A DNA stretch of 64,000 nucleotides from Candidatus Magnetomicrobium cryptolimnococcus (lineage in GTDB: Bacteria > Nitrospirota > Thermodesulfovibrionia > Thermodesulfovibrionales > Magnetobacteriaceae), in the NCBI GenBank assembly GCA_018606805.1, contig JAGYWI010000002.1, positions 273,299-337,298 on the forward strand, written 5' to 3'. How positions within the stretch are numbered: position 1 is the stretch's first letter; each line of letters opens with the position of its first letter. The notes beneath the pieces were generated by a model. That model did no database searches. It was given only the letters and a program-made list of their open reading frames with translations, and was not told where the DNA came from. The position numbers and the translations under genes were made by a program. This document shows, piece after piece, positions 45,556-54,534 of the stretch.

Positions 45556-47586
45556 TTACATTTGCAAAAGCTCATCATAAGTTATTATTTTTATTGCAAG
45601 GGCTTTTGCTTTATCATACTTTGAGCCGGGATTTATGCCAGCTACTACAAAATTAGTTTTTTGGGATATACTACTTGTTATATGTCCACCTTTTTGTTCG
45701 ATATAATGCTCCACAGTAGCGCGCTGGACAGGAAGTGTACCTGTTACTACAAACGTTAAGCCTTCAAAGGGGTTTTTTGAGGGGTTTTTTGAGGGGTTTT
45801 TTGATTGTACAGCTTCTTGTTTATAATCCGGGTTGCTTATAGTGATGCCTAATGATAGTAGTGTGTTTAGTGTTGTAAGGTTTTTATCATCACTAAAAAA
45901 TTGTGCTATAGAGTTAGCGATTTTTTCACCAAGTTGTTTTATCTCGATAAGCCTTTGGGGTGTTATATGGTATAGTTCTTCAAGGGTTTGAAACTTTACG
46001 CTAATTAGCTTAGTCACATACTCACCGGCATGGCGTATGCCAAGTGCGTAGAGAAAGCGAGTAAGTGTAATGTCTTTACTTTTTTGGATAGCATTTAGGA
46101 GGTTTAATGCCGATTTTTTGCCAAGACCCGGTAGCCCCTGAACTGTTTGTATATCAAGGGAGAAAATACCCGCAAAATCATGAATAAGCCCCTTACGTAG
46201 AAAAAGCTCTATAACCTTTTCGCCAAGCCCATCAATATTAAATGCTTGACGACTGGCAAAATGTATTAGGCGTTGATGTAGTTGTGCTGGGCAGTTTAAG
46301 CCAATACACCTAAAGGCTGCCTCTCCTTCATCTTGTATAACCCTTGCCCCGCAAGCTGGACATTTTTCAGGTACAAGAAACTCCATAGTGTTATCAATAC
46401 GTTTTTCCGGTAAAACACGAATCACACGCGGTATAACATCTCCAGCCCGCTCAACCTCCACGCTATCGCCTATGCGTATGTCCTTTCGCCTAATGTCCTC
46501 CCAGTTATGTAGCGTTGACCGTGCCACAGTAACACCTGCTATCTTAACAGGCTCAAGTATGGCAACCGGCGTTAGCGTACCGGTTCTACCAACGCTTATT
46601 GTTATATCTTTGATAACGGTTACAGCCTTATGGGCTTTAAACTTATATGCAATAGCCCATCTCGGTCCCCTTGTTTTATATCCAAGCTGGTCTCTTTGCG
46701 TAAAATCATTCACTTTTATGACAACCCCATCGGTTTCAAATGGTAGCGTGTCTCTTAGTCTGCCTATTTCCATTATGTGCAAAATGGCATCTTCTATGCT
46801 TGGCACTACCTTAAACATAGTTGGTATAGGAAACCCCATACTATGCAGCCATGTTATAAGTTCATCTTGTGTAGCAAACCCCGCTCCTTGTAAATACCCA
46901 ACGCCATAGAAAACCGCCTTCAGATTCCTTGATGCCGTCATCCTTGAATCAAGCTGCCTAACAGAACCTGCTGCGGCATTTCTTGGATTTGCAAAGGTTG
47001 GAAGCTGCTCGTGGAGTCTTTCTTCATTTAACAAACGAAAAGCCTCTATTTCTATATATATTTCCCCCCTTATATCTATTTCCTGTGTATCTTGAAATGT
47101 AAAGGGTATATCCCTTATTGTTCTGATATTTGATGAAACCTCCTCACCCGTGTACCCATCTCCCCTTGTTGCACCTTTTATGAACAAACCATTTTTATAC
47201 GTTAGCTCAATAGCAAGCCCATCGTATTTCGGTTCAACCGTATACGTTACTTCTGTGGTAGTTGCGAGGAGCTTTTTAATGCGTTTATCAAACTCCCGTA
47301 CTTCATCAAAAGAAAAGGTATCATCCAGTGAGAGCATAGGCTGACGGTGAGCGGATTTTGCAAATTTTTCAAGTGGTGCGCCACCTACCCGCAGTGTCGG
47401 TGAGGAGGGGTGCACGTAGCCATGAAGCTCTTCAAGGTGTTTTAGCTGCCTAAATAGTTTATCATACGTTTCATCTGAGACTTTTGGGCTATCCAACACG
47501 TGATAGCTGTAGTTATAATCATTTAACTGGCGAACAAGTGCTTCTATTTCATTAATAATGTCGTCATTTAATGTGTTGTTATTCAT
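45556..47586 (-). CDS. ligA: NAD+-dependent DNA ligase
   Basis: The 676-aa LigA seals nicks in replication and repair using NAD+. The Ia domain is followed by the adenylation domain with active-site Lys in EPKYDGLAIEL (about residue 120) and GEEVSSNIRTI. An OB fold, the zinc finger CPACGARV...CIGLNCPAQ, helix-hairpin-helix repeats (GLGKKSALNLL, LGEKIANSIAQF) and a C-terminal BRCT domain (TFVVTGTLPVQRATVEHYIE) follow. A short NPSK repeat stands between HhH and BRCT, coded by a 12-bp microsatellite. All domains are in normal order and length. Confidence 0.97.
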   Translation of the reverse strand: MNNNTLNDDIINEIEALVRQLNDYNYSYHVLDSPKVSDETYDKLFRQLKHLEELHGYVHPSSPTLRVGGAPLEKFAKSAHRQPMLSLDDTFSFDEVREFDKRIKKLLATTTEVTYTVEPKYDGLAIELTYKNGLFIKGATRGDGYTGEEVSSNIRTIRDIPFTFQDTQEIDIRGEIYIEIEAFRLLNEERLHEQLPTFANPRNAAAGSVRQLDSRMTASRNLKAVFYGVGYLQGAGFATQDELITWLHSMGFPIPTMFKVVPSIEDAILHIMEIGRLRDTLPFETDGVVIKVNDFTQRDQLGYKTRGPRWAIAYKFKAHKAVTVIKDITISVGRTGTLTPVAILEPVKIAGVTVARSTLHNWEDIRRKDIRIGDSVEVERAGDVIPRVIRVLPEKRIDNTMEFLVPEKCPACGARVIQDEGEAAFRCIGLNCPAQLHQRLIHFASRQAFNIDGLGEKVIELFLRKGLIHDFAGIFSLDIQTVQGLPGLGKKSALNLLNAIQKSKDITLTRFLYALGIRHAGEYVTKLISVKFQTLEELYHITPQRLIEIKQLGEKIANSIAQFFSDDKNLTTLNTLLSLGITISNPDYKQEAVQSKNPSKNPSKNPFEGLTFVVTGTLPVQRATVEHYIEQKGGHITSSISQKTNFVVAGINPGSKYDKAKALAIKIITYDELLQM
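45768..45802 (-). repeat. 12-bp tandem repeat coding KNPS x3 in ligA
   Basis: On the plus strand GGGGTTTTTTGA is repeated three times. It codes the SKNPSKNPSKNP linker before the BRCT domain. The unit resembles the G4T5 repeat in the TPR gene. Confidence 0.85.
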
Positions 47587-47678
47587 AAGTAGTATGATAT
47601 TAACACGAAAATATAGATAAGTATAAAAAAAAGAGGAAGAATTTTTGAAATTGCTTCAATGACAAACTTAATTTCTTA

Positions 47679-48233
47679 TTAATTTATCGCTACCTGTTCA
47701 GAACTACCAACTAACTTTAGGTCAAAATACATAAGTCTTGTATCCTCAGTCTCGTTTTCTTCAGTCAGAAAATTAAATCCATTTTTTCTATAAAAGCCAA
47801 CGGCATCCCTATAAGCATCAACAATAATAAATCGGCAACCAGTTTTATTCTTGTTAATAAAAAACACCTTTATATAATCCATTATCTCGGTTCCTACCTT
47901 CTTATTGTGGAAATCTTTGTTTACCGCAAAACGCCCAACCTTCACAGCTGGATAACTCCGGTAGCCCCGTTTCCTTAGTGGAATATATTGCAATACTATT
48001 TTCTTAAATCTATTTTTAGATTTGACATCTTGAATACGAATACTATCATTAAGAACACTAAAATACGCCTTTGTGTAATCTTGTCCTTCATAAAGATACG
48101 TTATAGCCAGCAACTGTTTTGAGTGCTCTATAGCATCCTGAAAAAGAAACTCATTCAAGTCATCATTACCACAATCAAACGACTTTATTCGATGATTAGC
48201 AGATAACTTTATAAGTGTCAGATAATCGTTCAA
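47679..48233 (-). CDS. GNAT-family toxin (TacT-like)
   Basis: The 184-aa acetyltransferase begins TTG 48233 inside the stop of the upstream antitoxin gene (TTGA). It has the TacT-like start IKSFDCGNDDLNEFL, VGRFAVNKDFHNKKVGTEIM (acetyl-CoA loop, Q/RxxGxG/A-like) and VDAYRDAVGFYRKNGF. Such toxins acetylate aminoacyl-tRNA. The C-terminal TRLMYFDL strand is normal, so the protein looks intact. Confidence 0.85.
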   Translation of the reverse strand: MNDYLTLIKLSANHRIKSFDCGNDDLNEFLFQDAIEHSKQLLAITYLYEGQDYTKAYFSVLNDSIRIQDVKSKNRFKKIVLQYIPLRKRGYRSYPAVKVGRFAVNKDFHNKKVGTEIMDYIKVFFINKNKTGCRFIIVDAYRDAVGFYRKNGFNFLTEENETEDTRLMYFDLKLVGSSEQVAIN

Positions 48234-48388
48234 AAATCAGCCTGTTTTTGAATTTTATTATAATTTGCCATCAATTTCTCGTACTCTGATTGTGGCATTT
48301 TCTGTTTTTCAACATTAGATAACCTCTCACAAAAACGCTTTGCATCTTTACCACGCAATATTGGAGTTTCCTTTATCGGCTTTGCCAT
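48230..48388 (-). CDS. antitoxin of the GNAT toxin pair
   Basis: A 52-aa frame (ATG 48388, preceded by GAGAGGGGT) reads MAKPIKETPILRGKDAKRF, then ERLSNVEKQKMPQSEYEKLM, and ends at TGA overlapping the toxin start. The MAKPIKETPxLxGKDA start is typical of small antitoxins paired with GNAT toxins. The coupling and family start make the identification fairly firm. No ribbon-helix-helix is evident. Confidence 0.75.
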   Translation of the reverse strand: MAKPIKETPILRGKDAKRFCERLSNVEKQKMPQSEYEKLMANYNKIQKQADF

Positions 48389-48540
48389 ATGCAGTACCCC
48401 TCTCATTTATTTAATAAACATATTTTAGTTAAAATTATTATACCATAATTAGTAGAAAAAGTAACATAAAATTTATGGTATCATTAATATACTAATATAA
48501 TAACTGCACAAAATAAAAAACTATTAGAGACTAAAAAAAC

Positions 48541-49404
48541 ATGTATGTATTTATAAATGGTAAGATACTACCTATTGAGCAAGCCGCGGTTTCTGTAATG
48601 GACCACGGGTTATTGTACGGCGATGGGGTGTTTGAAACAATGAGGGTGTATGCAGGTCGGGTTTTTAAAATTGAAGAACACTTAAAGAGATTACGAATGG
48701 GTACATCTGCTATTGAATTAAATATACCTTATAGTAACGAAGAACTTACAGGGCATATCTATAACACGATAGAGACAAATGGGCTTTTGGATGCAACCGT
48801 ACGAGTAACCGTAACGAGGGGGGCTGGGCCTTTGACTTTAGATATTCGGCTTTTAACAAATCCGACGGTGTTTATTCTTGTGCAACCCTTTATTGGTTAT
48901 CCGCCGGAGTACTATAGCGATGGCATAAAGGTTATGGTCTCAACAGTACAACGAAACGCTAAAGATGCCCTAAATCCGGCTATTAAAAGTTTAAATTTTT
49001 TAAATAACATTATGGCAAAAACCGAGTCAATCAAAAATAACGTTGGTGAAGCTCTTATGCTCAATAACGAAGGATTCCTAACCGAGTGCACGGTGTCCAA
49101 TATTTTTTTTATAAATAATAAAGGGCTACTATGCACACCAGCAGTGCACTGTGGTATACTTAACGGCATTACAAGGGAGTTTATCATTACATTAGCAAAA
49201 CAAAACGGTATACCGGTAGAAGAAGGTAGATACACGGTGGCTGATATTTATGAAGCACAAGAGGTGTTTTTAACAAATACGGTTATGGAGCTTTTGCCCG
49301 TTAGCTCAATAGATGCTATAAGGTACAAGCAAGGCGTTATTACTTATAAGCTAATGAATGCCTATAAAGATGAAATCAAGCGATTTAAAGGTGAAATAAT
49401 ATGA
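48541..49404 (+). CDS. class IV aminotransferase (branched-chain type or ADC lyase)
   Basis: This fold-type IV PLP enzyme of 287 aa has DHGLLYGDGVFETMRVYAG at the N-terminus, the active-site Lys region NPAIKSLNFLNNIMAK, EALMLNNEGFLTECTVSNIFF and GITREFIITLA. Both IlvE-type and PabC-type members carry these motifs; the GDGVFET start and short length do not separate them. Its stop overlaps the serine protease start as ATGA. Confidence 0.88.
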   Translation: MYVFINGKILPIEQAAVSVMDHGLLYGDGVFETMRVYAGRVFKIEEHLKRLRMGTSAIELNIPYSNEELTGHIYNTIETNGLLDATVRVTVTRGAGPLTLDIRLLTNPTVFILVQPFIGYPPEYYSDGIKVMVSTVQRNAKDALNPAIKSLNFLNNIMAKTESIKNNVGEALMLNNEGFLTECTVSNIFFINNKGLLCTPAVHCGILNGITREFIITLAKQNGIPVEEGRYTVADIYEAQEVFLTNTVMELLPVSSIDAIRYKQGVITYKLMNAYKDEIKRFKGEII

Positions 49405-50357
49405 AGACAAATTATAATACACGTAGTCTATTTGTAATATTAATAAGTATGCTGGTTTTTGCATTTATTATAAAGGTGGAAAGAGCGCTTGCAGGTGAAA
49501 CTATAGAGGAAGATAAACGAATAGTTGGTGGCACAATCTCCTCATCGGGGAGTTGGCCATGGCAGGCAGCACTTGTAACAAAGGGCAGTGCAAATGACTT
49601 TGATGGGCAATTTTGTGGTGGCTCACTTATTAACTCCAAGTGGGTGCTAACGGCTGCACATTGCATTACAGATGATAGTGGCAATATAATGGCATCATCT
49701 ACAATAAGGGTGGTACTTGGAAAGGTTCAATTAAGTAGTAGCGGCGGTGAGCGGATAAAGGTTTTAAGTATAATAAAACACCCAAGCTACAGTGCCGAAG
49801 ATAATACTAACGATATAGCACTTATTCAGCTTATGCAAACCTCAAGCCAAACCCCGGTATCCATAGCAAGCACAAATGACGCCTCCTTATATGCAGCCAG
49901 CAAAAGCGCTACTGTTACTGGCTGGGGGCTTACAAGTGAGGGTGGTTCGGCATCTGACGACCTTAGAGAAGTAACCGTACCCATTGTATCCAGTAGCACG
50001 TGCTCATCGGCATACACAAGTGAAGGCGTTACCATATTGGATACCATGCTATGTGCTGGCCAAACAGGTAAGGACACATGTAATGGCGATAGCGGTGGAC
50101 CGCTTGTTGTACAAAACGCCTCAGCCAACGGCTATATACTTGCAGGCATCACGAGCTTTGGCTCAAGCTCTGGCTGTGCTGCTGCTGGCAAGTACGGCGT
50201 TTACACCAATGTTGCCTCATTCTACGATTGGATTAATCAGCAAATGGCTATAGCTATACCAACATTTTCATTGTGGAGTTTTTCAAGCCTATTAATAGGA
50301 CAACTATTTATCCTTATTTATTATCTAAAATCAACATATATAAATAATAAAAGATAG
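49401..50357 (+). CDS. secreted trypsin-like serine protease with IPTL-CTERM-like tail
   Basis: The 318-aa preproprotein has an N-terminal membrane/signal segment (LFVILISMLVFAFIIKVERALAG), a short propeptide and IVGGTISSSGSWPWQAAL, the classical trypsin activation site. The catalytic triad is His in LTAAHC, Asp in NDIALIQL and Ser in GDSGGPLV. Three disulfide candidates are seen (FCGG/AAHC, SSTC/MLC, DTCNGD/GCAAAG). The C-terminus AIPTFSLWSFSSLLIG plus a hydrophobic helix and KSTYINNKR is an IPTL/PEP-CTERM-like sorting signal. The enzyme is probably exported, sorted and released. It is translated after the aminotransferase by a 4-nt overlap. Confidence 0.92.
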   Translation: MKTNYNTRSLFVILISMLVFAFIIKVERALAGETIEEDKRIVGGTISSSGSWPWQAALVTKGSANDFDGQFCGGSLINSKWVLTAAHCITDDSGNIMASSTIRVVLGKVQLSSSGGERIKVLSIIKHPSYSAEDNTNDIALIQLMQTSSQTPVSIASTNDASLYAASKSATVTGWGLTSEGGSASDDLREVTVPIVSSSTCSSAYTSEGVTILDTMLCAGQTGKDTCNGDSGGPLVVQNASANGYILAGITSFGSSSGCAAAGKYGVYTNVASFYDWINQQMAIAIPTFSLWSFSSLLIGQLFILIYYLKSTYINNKR

Positions 50358-50359
50358 TT

Positions 50360-50764
50360 TTATTTCCTAATAGTCTGGATATGAAACTCCGGTGGAGACA
50401 TAATGGCCTTCTTAACAGCACATTGGTCAGCCACCCTAATTATGGCGTCAAGGTATTTTTCTGGGAAATCTTTTGGCACGTTTATATCAATATTAACCCG
50501 TGCAAATCTTGTTTTACCAGGCCCATCGCTGACAAACTCATTCCTTTGGGTAAGCGTAATGTTTTCTGTTGGGATATTATTTTTTTGACAAAAACTAAGC
50601 ACATATATACCGGCACAAGTCCCAATTGAAGACAAAAAATACATAAATGGCTCAGGCGCACTTGAATCTCCACCGGCCTTTACTGATTGGTCTGTTGGTA
50701 TTGTAAATTCGCCATACTGGGCATTAACCCTTTTACCACCGGGAAAGGTTATATTTATTTCCAT
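50360..50764 (-). CDS. OsmC-family peroxiredoxin-like protein
   Basis: The 134-aa protein has the two catalytic cysteines of the OsmC/Ohr fold: SSIGTCAGIYVLSFC and ADQCAVKKAI. It starts MEINITFPGGKRVNAQYGEF and includes SVKAGGDSSAPEPFMYFLSS. It reduces organic peroxides or binds thiol compounds. ATG is preceded by AAGGAGGAAAAC. It is convergent with the protease and in the same direction as the Hyf-like operon upstream of it. Confidence 0.9.
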   Translation of the reverse strand: MEINITFPGGKRVNAQYGEFTIPTDQSVKAGGDSSAPEPFMYFLSSIGTCAGIYVLSFCQKNNIPTENITLTQRNEFVSDGPGKTRFARVNIDINVPKDFPEKYLDAIIRVADQCAVKKAIMSPPEFHIQTIRK

Positions 50765-50825
50765 GTTTTCCTCCTTATAAAAAACGTGTATCGTAGGGGC
50801 AGACTATGAGGCTCCCCTTATTTTT
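50765..50825. repeat. degenerate palindrome repeat between OsmC and the Hyf-like operon
   Basis: AAAACGTGTATCGTAGGGGCAGACTATGAGG resembles the GTGTACCGTAGTGGCAGACC segment of the inner palindrome at 3769. Partial copy only. Confidence 0.4.
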
Positions 50826-51569
50826 TTACCTACCAAGATAAGCCAAGAGCGCATTAGCCACAGTCAACGGGTGCACGGGACAGCCGGGTATATAAAGGTC
50901 TACCTTCATAGTTGACAGTAAATGACGATTTATGGCTGGTGAATCCACAAAAAGTCCGCCACTTAAGGCACAAGCACCGGCTAATATCAAGATTTTGGGT
51001 TCTGGTATTGCTCGTATGGTTTCTTCAAATGCGTAAGCCATGTTTTCTGAAACAGGACCAGTCAACACCACACCGTCTGCATGTCTTGGCGAGGCCACAA
51101 AATCTATACCAAAACGTCCTATATCAAAATTAACGTTTGATAGTGCATTTAACTCCAACTCGCATCCATTACACCCACCAGCTGATACCGAGCGCAGTTT
51201 TAATGAACGCCGAAAAATATGTCTTATCTTTTTATCCACCTCTATAATGGGTTTATTGTTTTTGGCACTAATAATGAGTGTCTCTGGATTAGTCGCTGAG
51301 ATTTGTACATTATTTGTAAAATGAATCTTCTTACTTGGACATGCAAGCTCGCACTCAGGGCAAAACAGACACTTCTTCATGTCTATACTCACTGGCTCTA
51401 AAGTAATTGCCCCAGTTGGGCAACTATCCACACAAGCACTACATTCACTCTTACAGGGCTCTTCACTTACTACAGGAAGTCCTCTGTGTCTTGGGAAAGG
51501 GAGGGCTTTTTTTATATCCTTTATTGACTGAAACCCTTGGTTTATTCTTACATTAATCAGGTCATGCAT
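50826..51569 (-). CDS. ferredoxin-fused NuoB/HyfI-like small subunit
   Basis: The 247-aa protein joins a two-cluster ferredoxin (CKSECSACVDSCPTGAI and CLFCPECELACPSKKI, about residues 39-90, HyfH-like) to a NuoB/HyfI-type subunit. The latter has GGCNGCELELNAL, AGACALSGGLF and IPGCPVHPLTV, the four Cys of the proximal 4Fe-4S cluster. In HyfI/NuoB complexes these clusters carry electrons to the quinone- or NiFe-side large subunit. It is the last gene of the six-gene operon, 12 nt after the large-subunit stop. Confidence 0.88.
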   Translation of the reverse strand: MHDLINVRINQGFQSIKDIKKALPFPRHRGLPVVSEEPCKSECSACVDSCPTGAITLEPVSIDMKKCLFCPECELACPSKKIHFTNNVQISATNPETLIISAKNNKPIIEVDKKIRHIFRRSLKLRSVSAGGCNGCELELNALSNVNFDIGRFGIDFVASPRHADGVVLTGPVSENMAYAFEETIRAIPEPKILILAGACALSGGLFVDSPAINRHLLSTMKVDLYIPGCPVHPLTVANALLAYLGR

Positions 51570-51581
51570 TGAGTTTAGCTC

Positions 51582-53084
51582 CTATAAATCAAAACCGCAG
51601 TAAGATAGATCAAAGCTTTTATTGCAAAGTGGAAAATCTGAAATCCCGTTGTCCCTAACAGCAAGCGCCAGTCCCATCCAATTATTAAAAGAAGGGTCCT
51701 TCACCTTATACTGTAAAACGCTTGATTGGTTGCCTGTTATAACCATGTGGGAGATTTCCCCACGCCAGCCTTCTACGACACTTACAGCAAGGTGGTTGGA
51801 CTTAACAGTGCCCGGCTTTACATAAAGCTCATTTCGTTTCACCTCAGTTCCAAGCCATCTTCTTATTAATCTCATTGACTGGTCTATCTCAAGTACGCGT
51901 ATCTTAGCCCTTGCAAACACATCACCACCGTCAAGCACATGAGGCTTTAACCGTTCATTTGCATATATAGAAATAGGATGACTTATTCTGGAGTCAACAG
52001 AAAGGCCTGACATTTTAGCCATTATACCAACAAGCCCTATAGCCTTAGCTGTTTCTTTGGAAACCGTCCCCGTGTGCTCAAGCCGTGAAAGTACGCTTGG
52101 CATATTAAAAAACAACTCATTTATCTTTTCTATATCCCTATAAAGGACATCTAAGACGTCAACTATTTCTAAGTTTAAGGCTGTATCTATATCAAAAAGC
52201 ACCCCGCCGGGACGTATAAGCCCGCGACCAAACCGAGAGCCACAAATCTTCAACATGGTATTTATGACGGCCGTTCGAAGCCGCCCATAAACAGAAGCCC
52301 CCGGCAGATAACCAATATCCATAGCTATACCGCCAAGACCTACAAGGTGCATAGCTATCCGCTCAAGCTCAAGCGCTATTGCACGTATGGCCTGTACCCT
52401 ATTTGTTACCTCCGTATCCGTCAGCAATTCCGCTAAAATGGCATAAGCCCACGCATGACCAATGACGGTATCCCCTGCTATAGATTCACTTAAATGAGAC
52501 TTATTTAAAATACTGCCAGTTTTAAAAAGCCCCTCAACGCCCCTATGCTGGTAGCCAAGCTGTATTTCAAGGTGCCATACCTGCTCCCCGTAACACAAAA
52601 ACCGAAAAGACCCCGGCTCTATAATCCCAGCATGCACCGGACCTACTGCCACTTCGTGCATCCTAATCCCTTCAGATTGCAAGTACGGATATTCATTAAA
52701 ATTCCCCAAATCCCCCACTCTGTCGTGTTCATAACGCACACCCTTAGGCCACGGATGCCCTAACGGGATTATACCGGCTTGCTCGTAAAGCTCACGCTCA
52801 AATAAGTGCATTATAGGCGCCTGCGGGGTTAACGAATCATAACAATCATCCGCTGTAAACACTACTTGTGATAGGAGTAAAGAATTTTCTACATCATCTG
52901 CTAGCACGATAGTTACAGTAACTTTTCTATTATCATGGGTTTTGCGCCCTGCAAAATGTAATGGCCTTACCCCTTCATTTTTTATAAGATCAACTACCTC
53001 TTCAAGCATTTCAGGCACAGTTAAGACTGGAATGTCCTTTAGTGGTACAATAGCCGGATTTTTTACCTTCAACCACTTATACAT
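51582..53084 (-). CDS. hyfG: HyfG-like large subunit lacking NiFe-binding cysteines
   Basis: The 500-aa protein is a NuoC-NuoD (HyfG/HycE) fusion. The first about 150 residues are NuoC-like (LFERELYEQAGIIPLGHPWP). The rest is the large subunit (LEIQLGYQHRGVEGLFKTGS, PGASVYGRLR, RPGGVLFDID). NiFe hydrogenases need two CxxC pairs: where the first should be (ICGxC) this protein reads ESIAGDTVIGHAWA, and the C-terminus SFDLSYCGFDL lacks DPCxxC. Hydrogen chemistry is therefore unlikely. It starts at ATG 53084 overlapping the hyfF stop by one base, after AAAGGAGGGG. Confidence 0.9.
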   Translation of the reverse strand: MYKWLKVKNPAIVPLKDIPVLTVPEMLEEVVDLIKNEGVRPLHFAGRKTHDNRKVTVTIVLADDVENSLLLSQVVFTADDCYDSLTPQAPIMHLFERELYEQAGIIPLGHPWPKGVRYEHDRVGDLGNFNEYPYLQSEGIRMHEVAVGPVHAGIIEPGSFRFLCYGEQVWHLEIQLGYQHRGVEGLFKTGSILNKSHLSESIAGDTVIGHAWAYAILAELLTDTEVTNRVQAIRAIALELERIAMHLVGLGGIAMDIGYLPGASVYGRLRTAVINTMLKICGSRFGRGLIRPGGVLFDIDTALNLEIVDVLDVLYRDIEKINELFFNMPSVLSRLEHTGTVSKETAKAIGLVGIMAKMSGLSVDSRISHPISIYANERLKPHVLDGGDVFARAKIRVLEIDQSMRLIRRWLGTEVKRNELYVKPGTVKSNHLAVSVVEGWRGEISHMVITGNQSSVLQYKVKDPSFNNWMGLALAVRDNGISDFPLCNKSFDLSYCGFDL

Positions 53085-54532
53085 TAAACCCCTCCTTTGC
53101 CTAATAACAGTGCCGCTGCATTATAAAGGAGGTTATTCAACCACTGCGGTATATATAAGCCAAGACATAAGAGCAATCCTAGAAAAAACCACTGTGGCAG
53201 TAGCGTCGTCATATGTTCCTTTTCTACTGTGTGCCCTTCTGCGTCCTTTTCACTTAAAAAGGCCATCTGTATAGCTGCCTTTAATAGTCCGTAAGAAATC
53301 ACCGTAACTAATAAAATAAACACTACCATAGTTACCCACCTACCATTTACAATCATCTGCTCAAGTATAAGAAACTTACTAATAAAGGTGCCAAACGGTG
53401 GAAAACCAAGAAGCGCTATCGTACCTATCATAATAAGCCACGCAGTTGATGGTAAAGACCTGTAAGCGCCGTGTATGTTTTTTATATTGATTGTCTTATA
53501 GGCGTGAAAAATATTCCCTGCATTAAGAAACATTAAATGTTTTGCTAATGAGTGGCATATGGCATGGAGCATAGCCGCATATATGGCAAAACCACCAAGC
53601 CCTATACCTGTTGCTAAAATACCAACATGTTCTATACTTGAATAGGCTAGCTTTCTTTTATAGTTAACTATCCGATATACATAAACCGAGCTTAAGAAAA
53701 TCGAAAAAAGCCCAAGCACTAAAAAAAGTGTTCGGGCAAACTGTCCCATATCGGTATTTACAATTATCTGATAATAACGCAGGATTGCCAAAAAGGCACA
53801 GTTAAGCAAGGCACCTGAAAAAAGAGCCGATGCCGGCGATGGGGCTTGCGAATGGGCATCCGGTAGCCACGTGTGCATTGGCGCTAAGCCCATCTTCGTA
53901 CCGTATCCAATTAATGCAAACACAAAGGCTATAGTCAGCCAAAGCGGTGAGAGGCTATTTGCATTTTTTATAAGCATATCCACATTTAGTCCTATACCTT
54001 TAATACTTCTTGAGGCCTCAAGCATTAAAATAACCGCTATAAAGGCAAGCGCTATCCCTATAGAGCAAATAAACAGGTACTTCCACACTGCTTCCAAGGA
54101 CTCTTTTGTCTTATAATGATATATAAGTGTAGCACTAGCAAGCGTTGTAGCCTCTATAAACACCCATATAAGCCCCAGATTACGACTTACAATAACCCCA
54201 GTCATCGCCGCCAAAAAAAGCAGCAATGCCGGCACATACAATACATTATAGTGGCCTGATTCGTGCATTTGTCGGATAAAATCAATGCTATATACCGCTG
54301 TTGCCAAAAACAGCACTGATAGTATTAACAAAAAAACAAAGCTTAAACTATCTATACCAAACATTACACCTTCAGTCGGTACAGTTTTTTGTGAAAGCAG
54401 CATTGTAAGCGTTAAATGTATTACTGCACAAACTACTAATACTATCCTATCAGTTCTAAAATACCGAAAAAAAAATGAATAACCAGCAAATAAAGCCGGA
54501 ATCACTATCAATATAAATTCAATGCCCATCAT
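53084..54532 (-). CDS. hyfF: HyfF-like proton-pumping membrane subunit
   Basis: The 482-aa integral protein has about 14 TM helices and belongs to the NuoL/M/N-Mrp antiporter family. Proton-channel residues occur in ALIGYGTKMGLAPMHTWLPDAHSQAPSPASALFSG (conserved Lys and His) and YSSIEHVGILATG. It starts 2 nt after the hyfE-like gene ends. It would couple electron transfer in the peripheral arm to ion movement. Confidence 0.92.
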   Translation of the reverse strand: MMGIEFILIVIPALFAGYSFFFRYFRTDRIVLVVCAVIHLTLTMLLSQKTVPTEGVMFGIDSLSFVFLLILSVLFLATAVYSIDFIRQMHESGHYNVLYVPALLLFLAAMTGVIVSRNLGLIWVFIEATTLASATLIYHYKTKESLEAVWKYLFICSIGIALAFIAVILMLEASRSIKGIGLNVDMLIKNANSLSPLWLTIAFVFALIGYGTKMGLAPMHTWLPDAHSQAPSPASALFSGALLNCAFLAILRYYQIIVNTDMGQFARTLFLVLGLFSIFLSSVYVYRIVNYKRKLAYSSIEHVGILATGIGLGGFAIYAAMLHAICHSLAKHLMFLNAGNIFHAYKTINIKNIHGAYRSLPSTAWLIMIGTIALLGFPPFGTFISKFLILEQMIVNGRWVTMVVFILLVTVISYGLLKAAIQMAFLSEKDAEGHTVEKEHMTTLLPQWFFLGLLLCLGLYIPQWLNNLLYNAAALLLGKGGV

Positions 54533-54534
54533 CG

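Noticed and set aside
51582..53084. Functional NiFe hydrogenase large subunit
   Set aside because: Both metal-binding CxxC pairs are missing.
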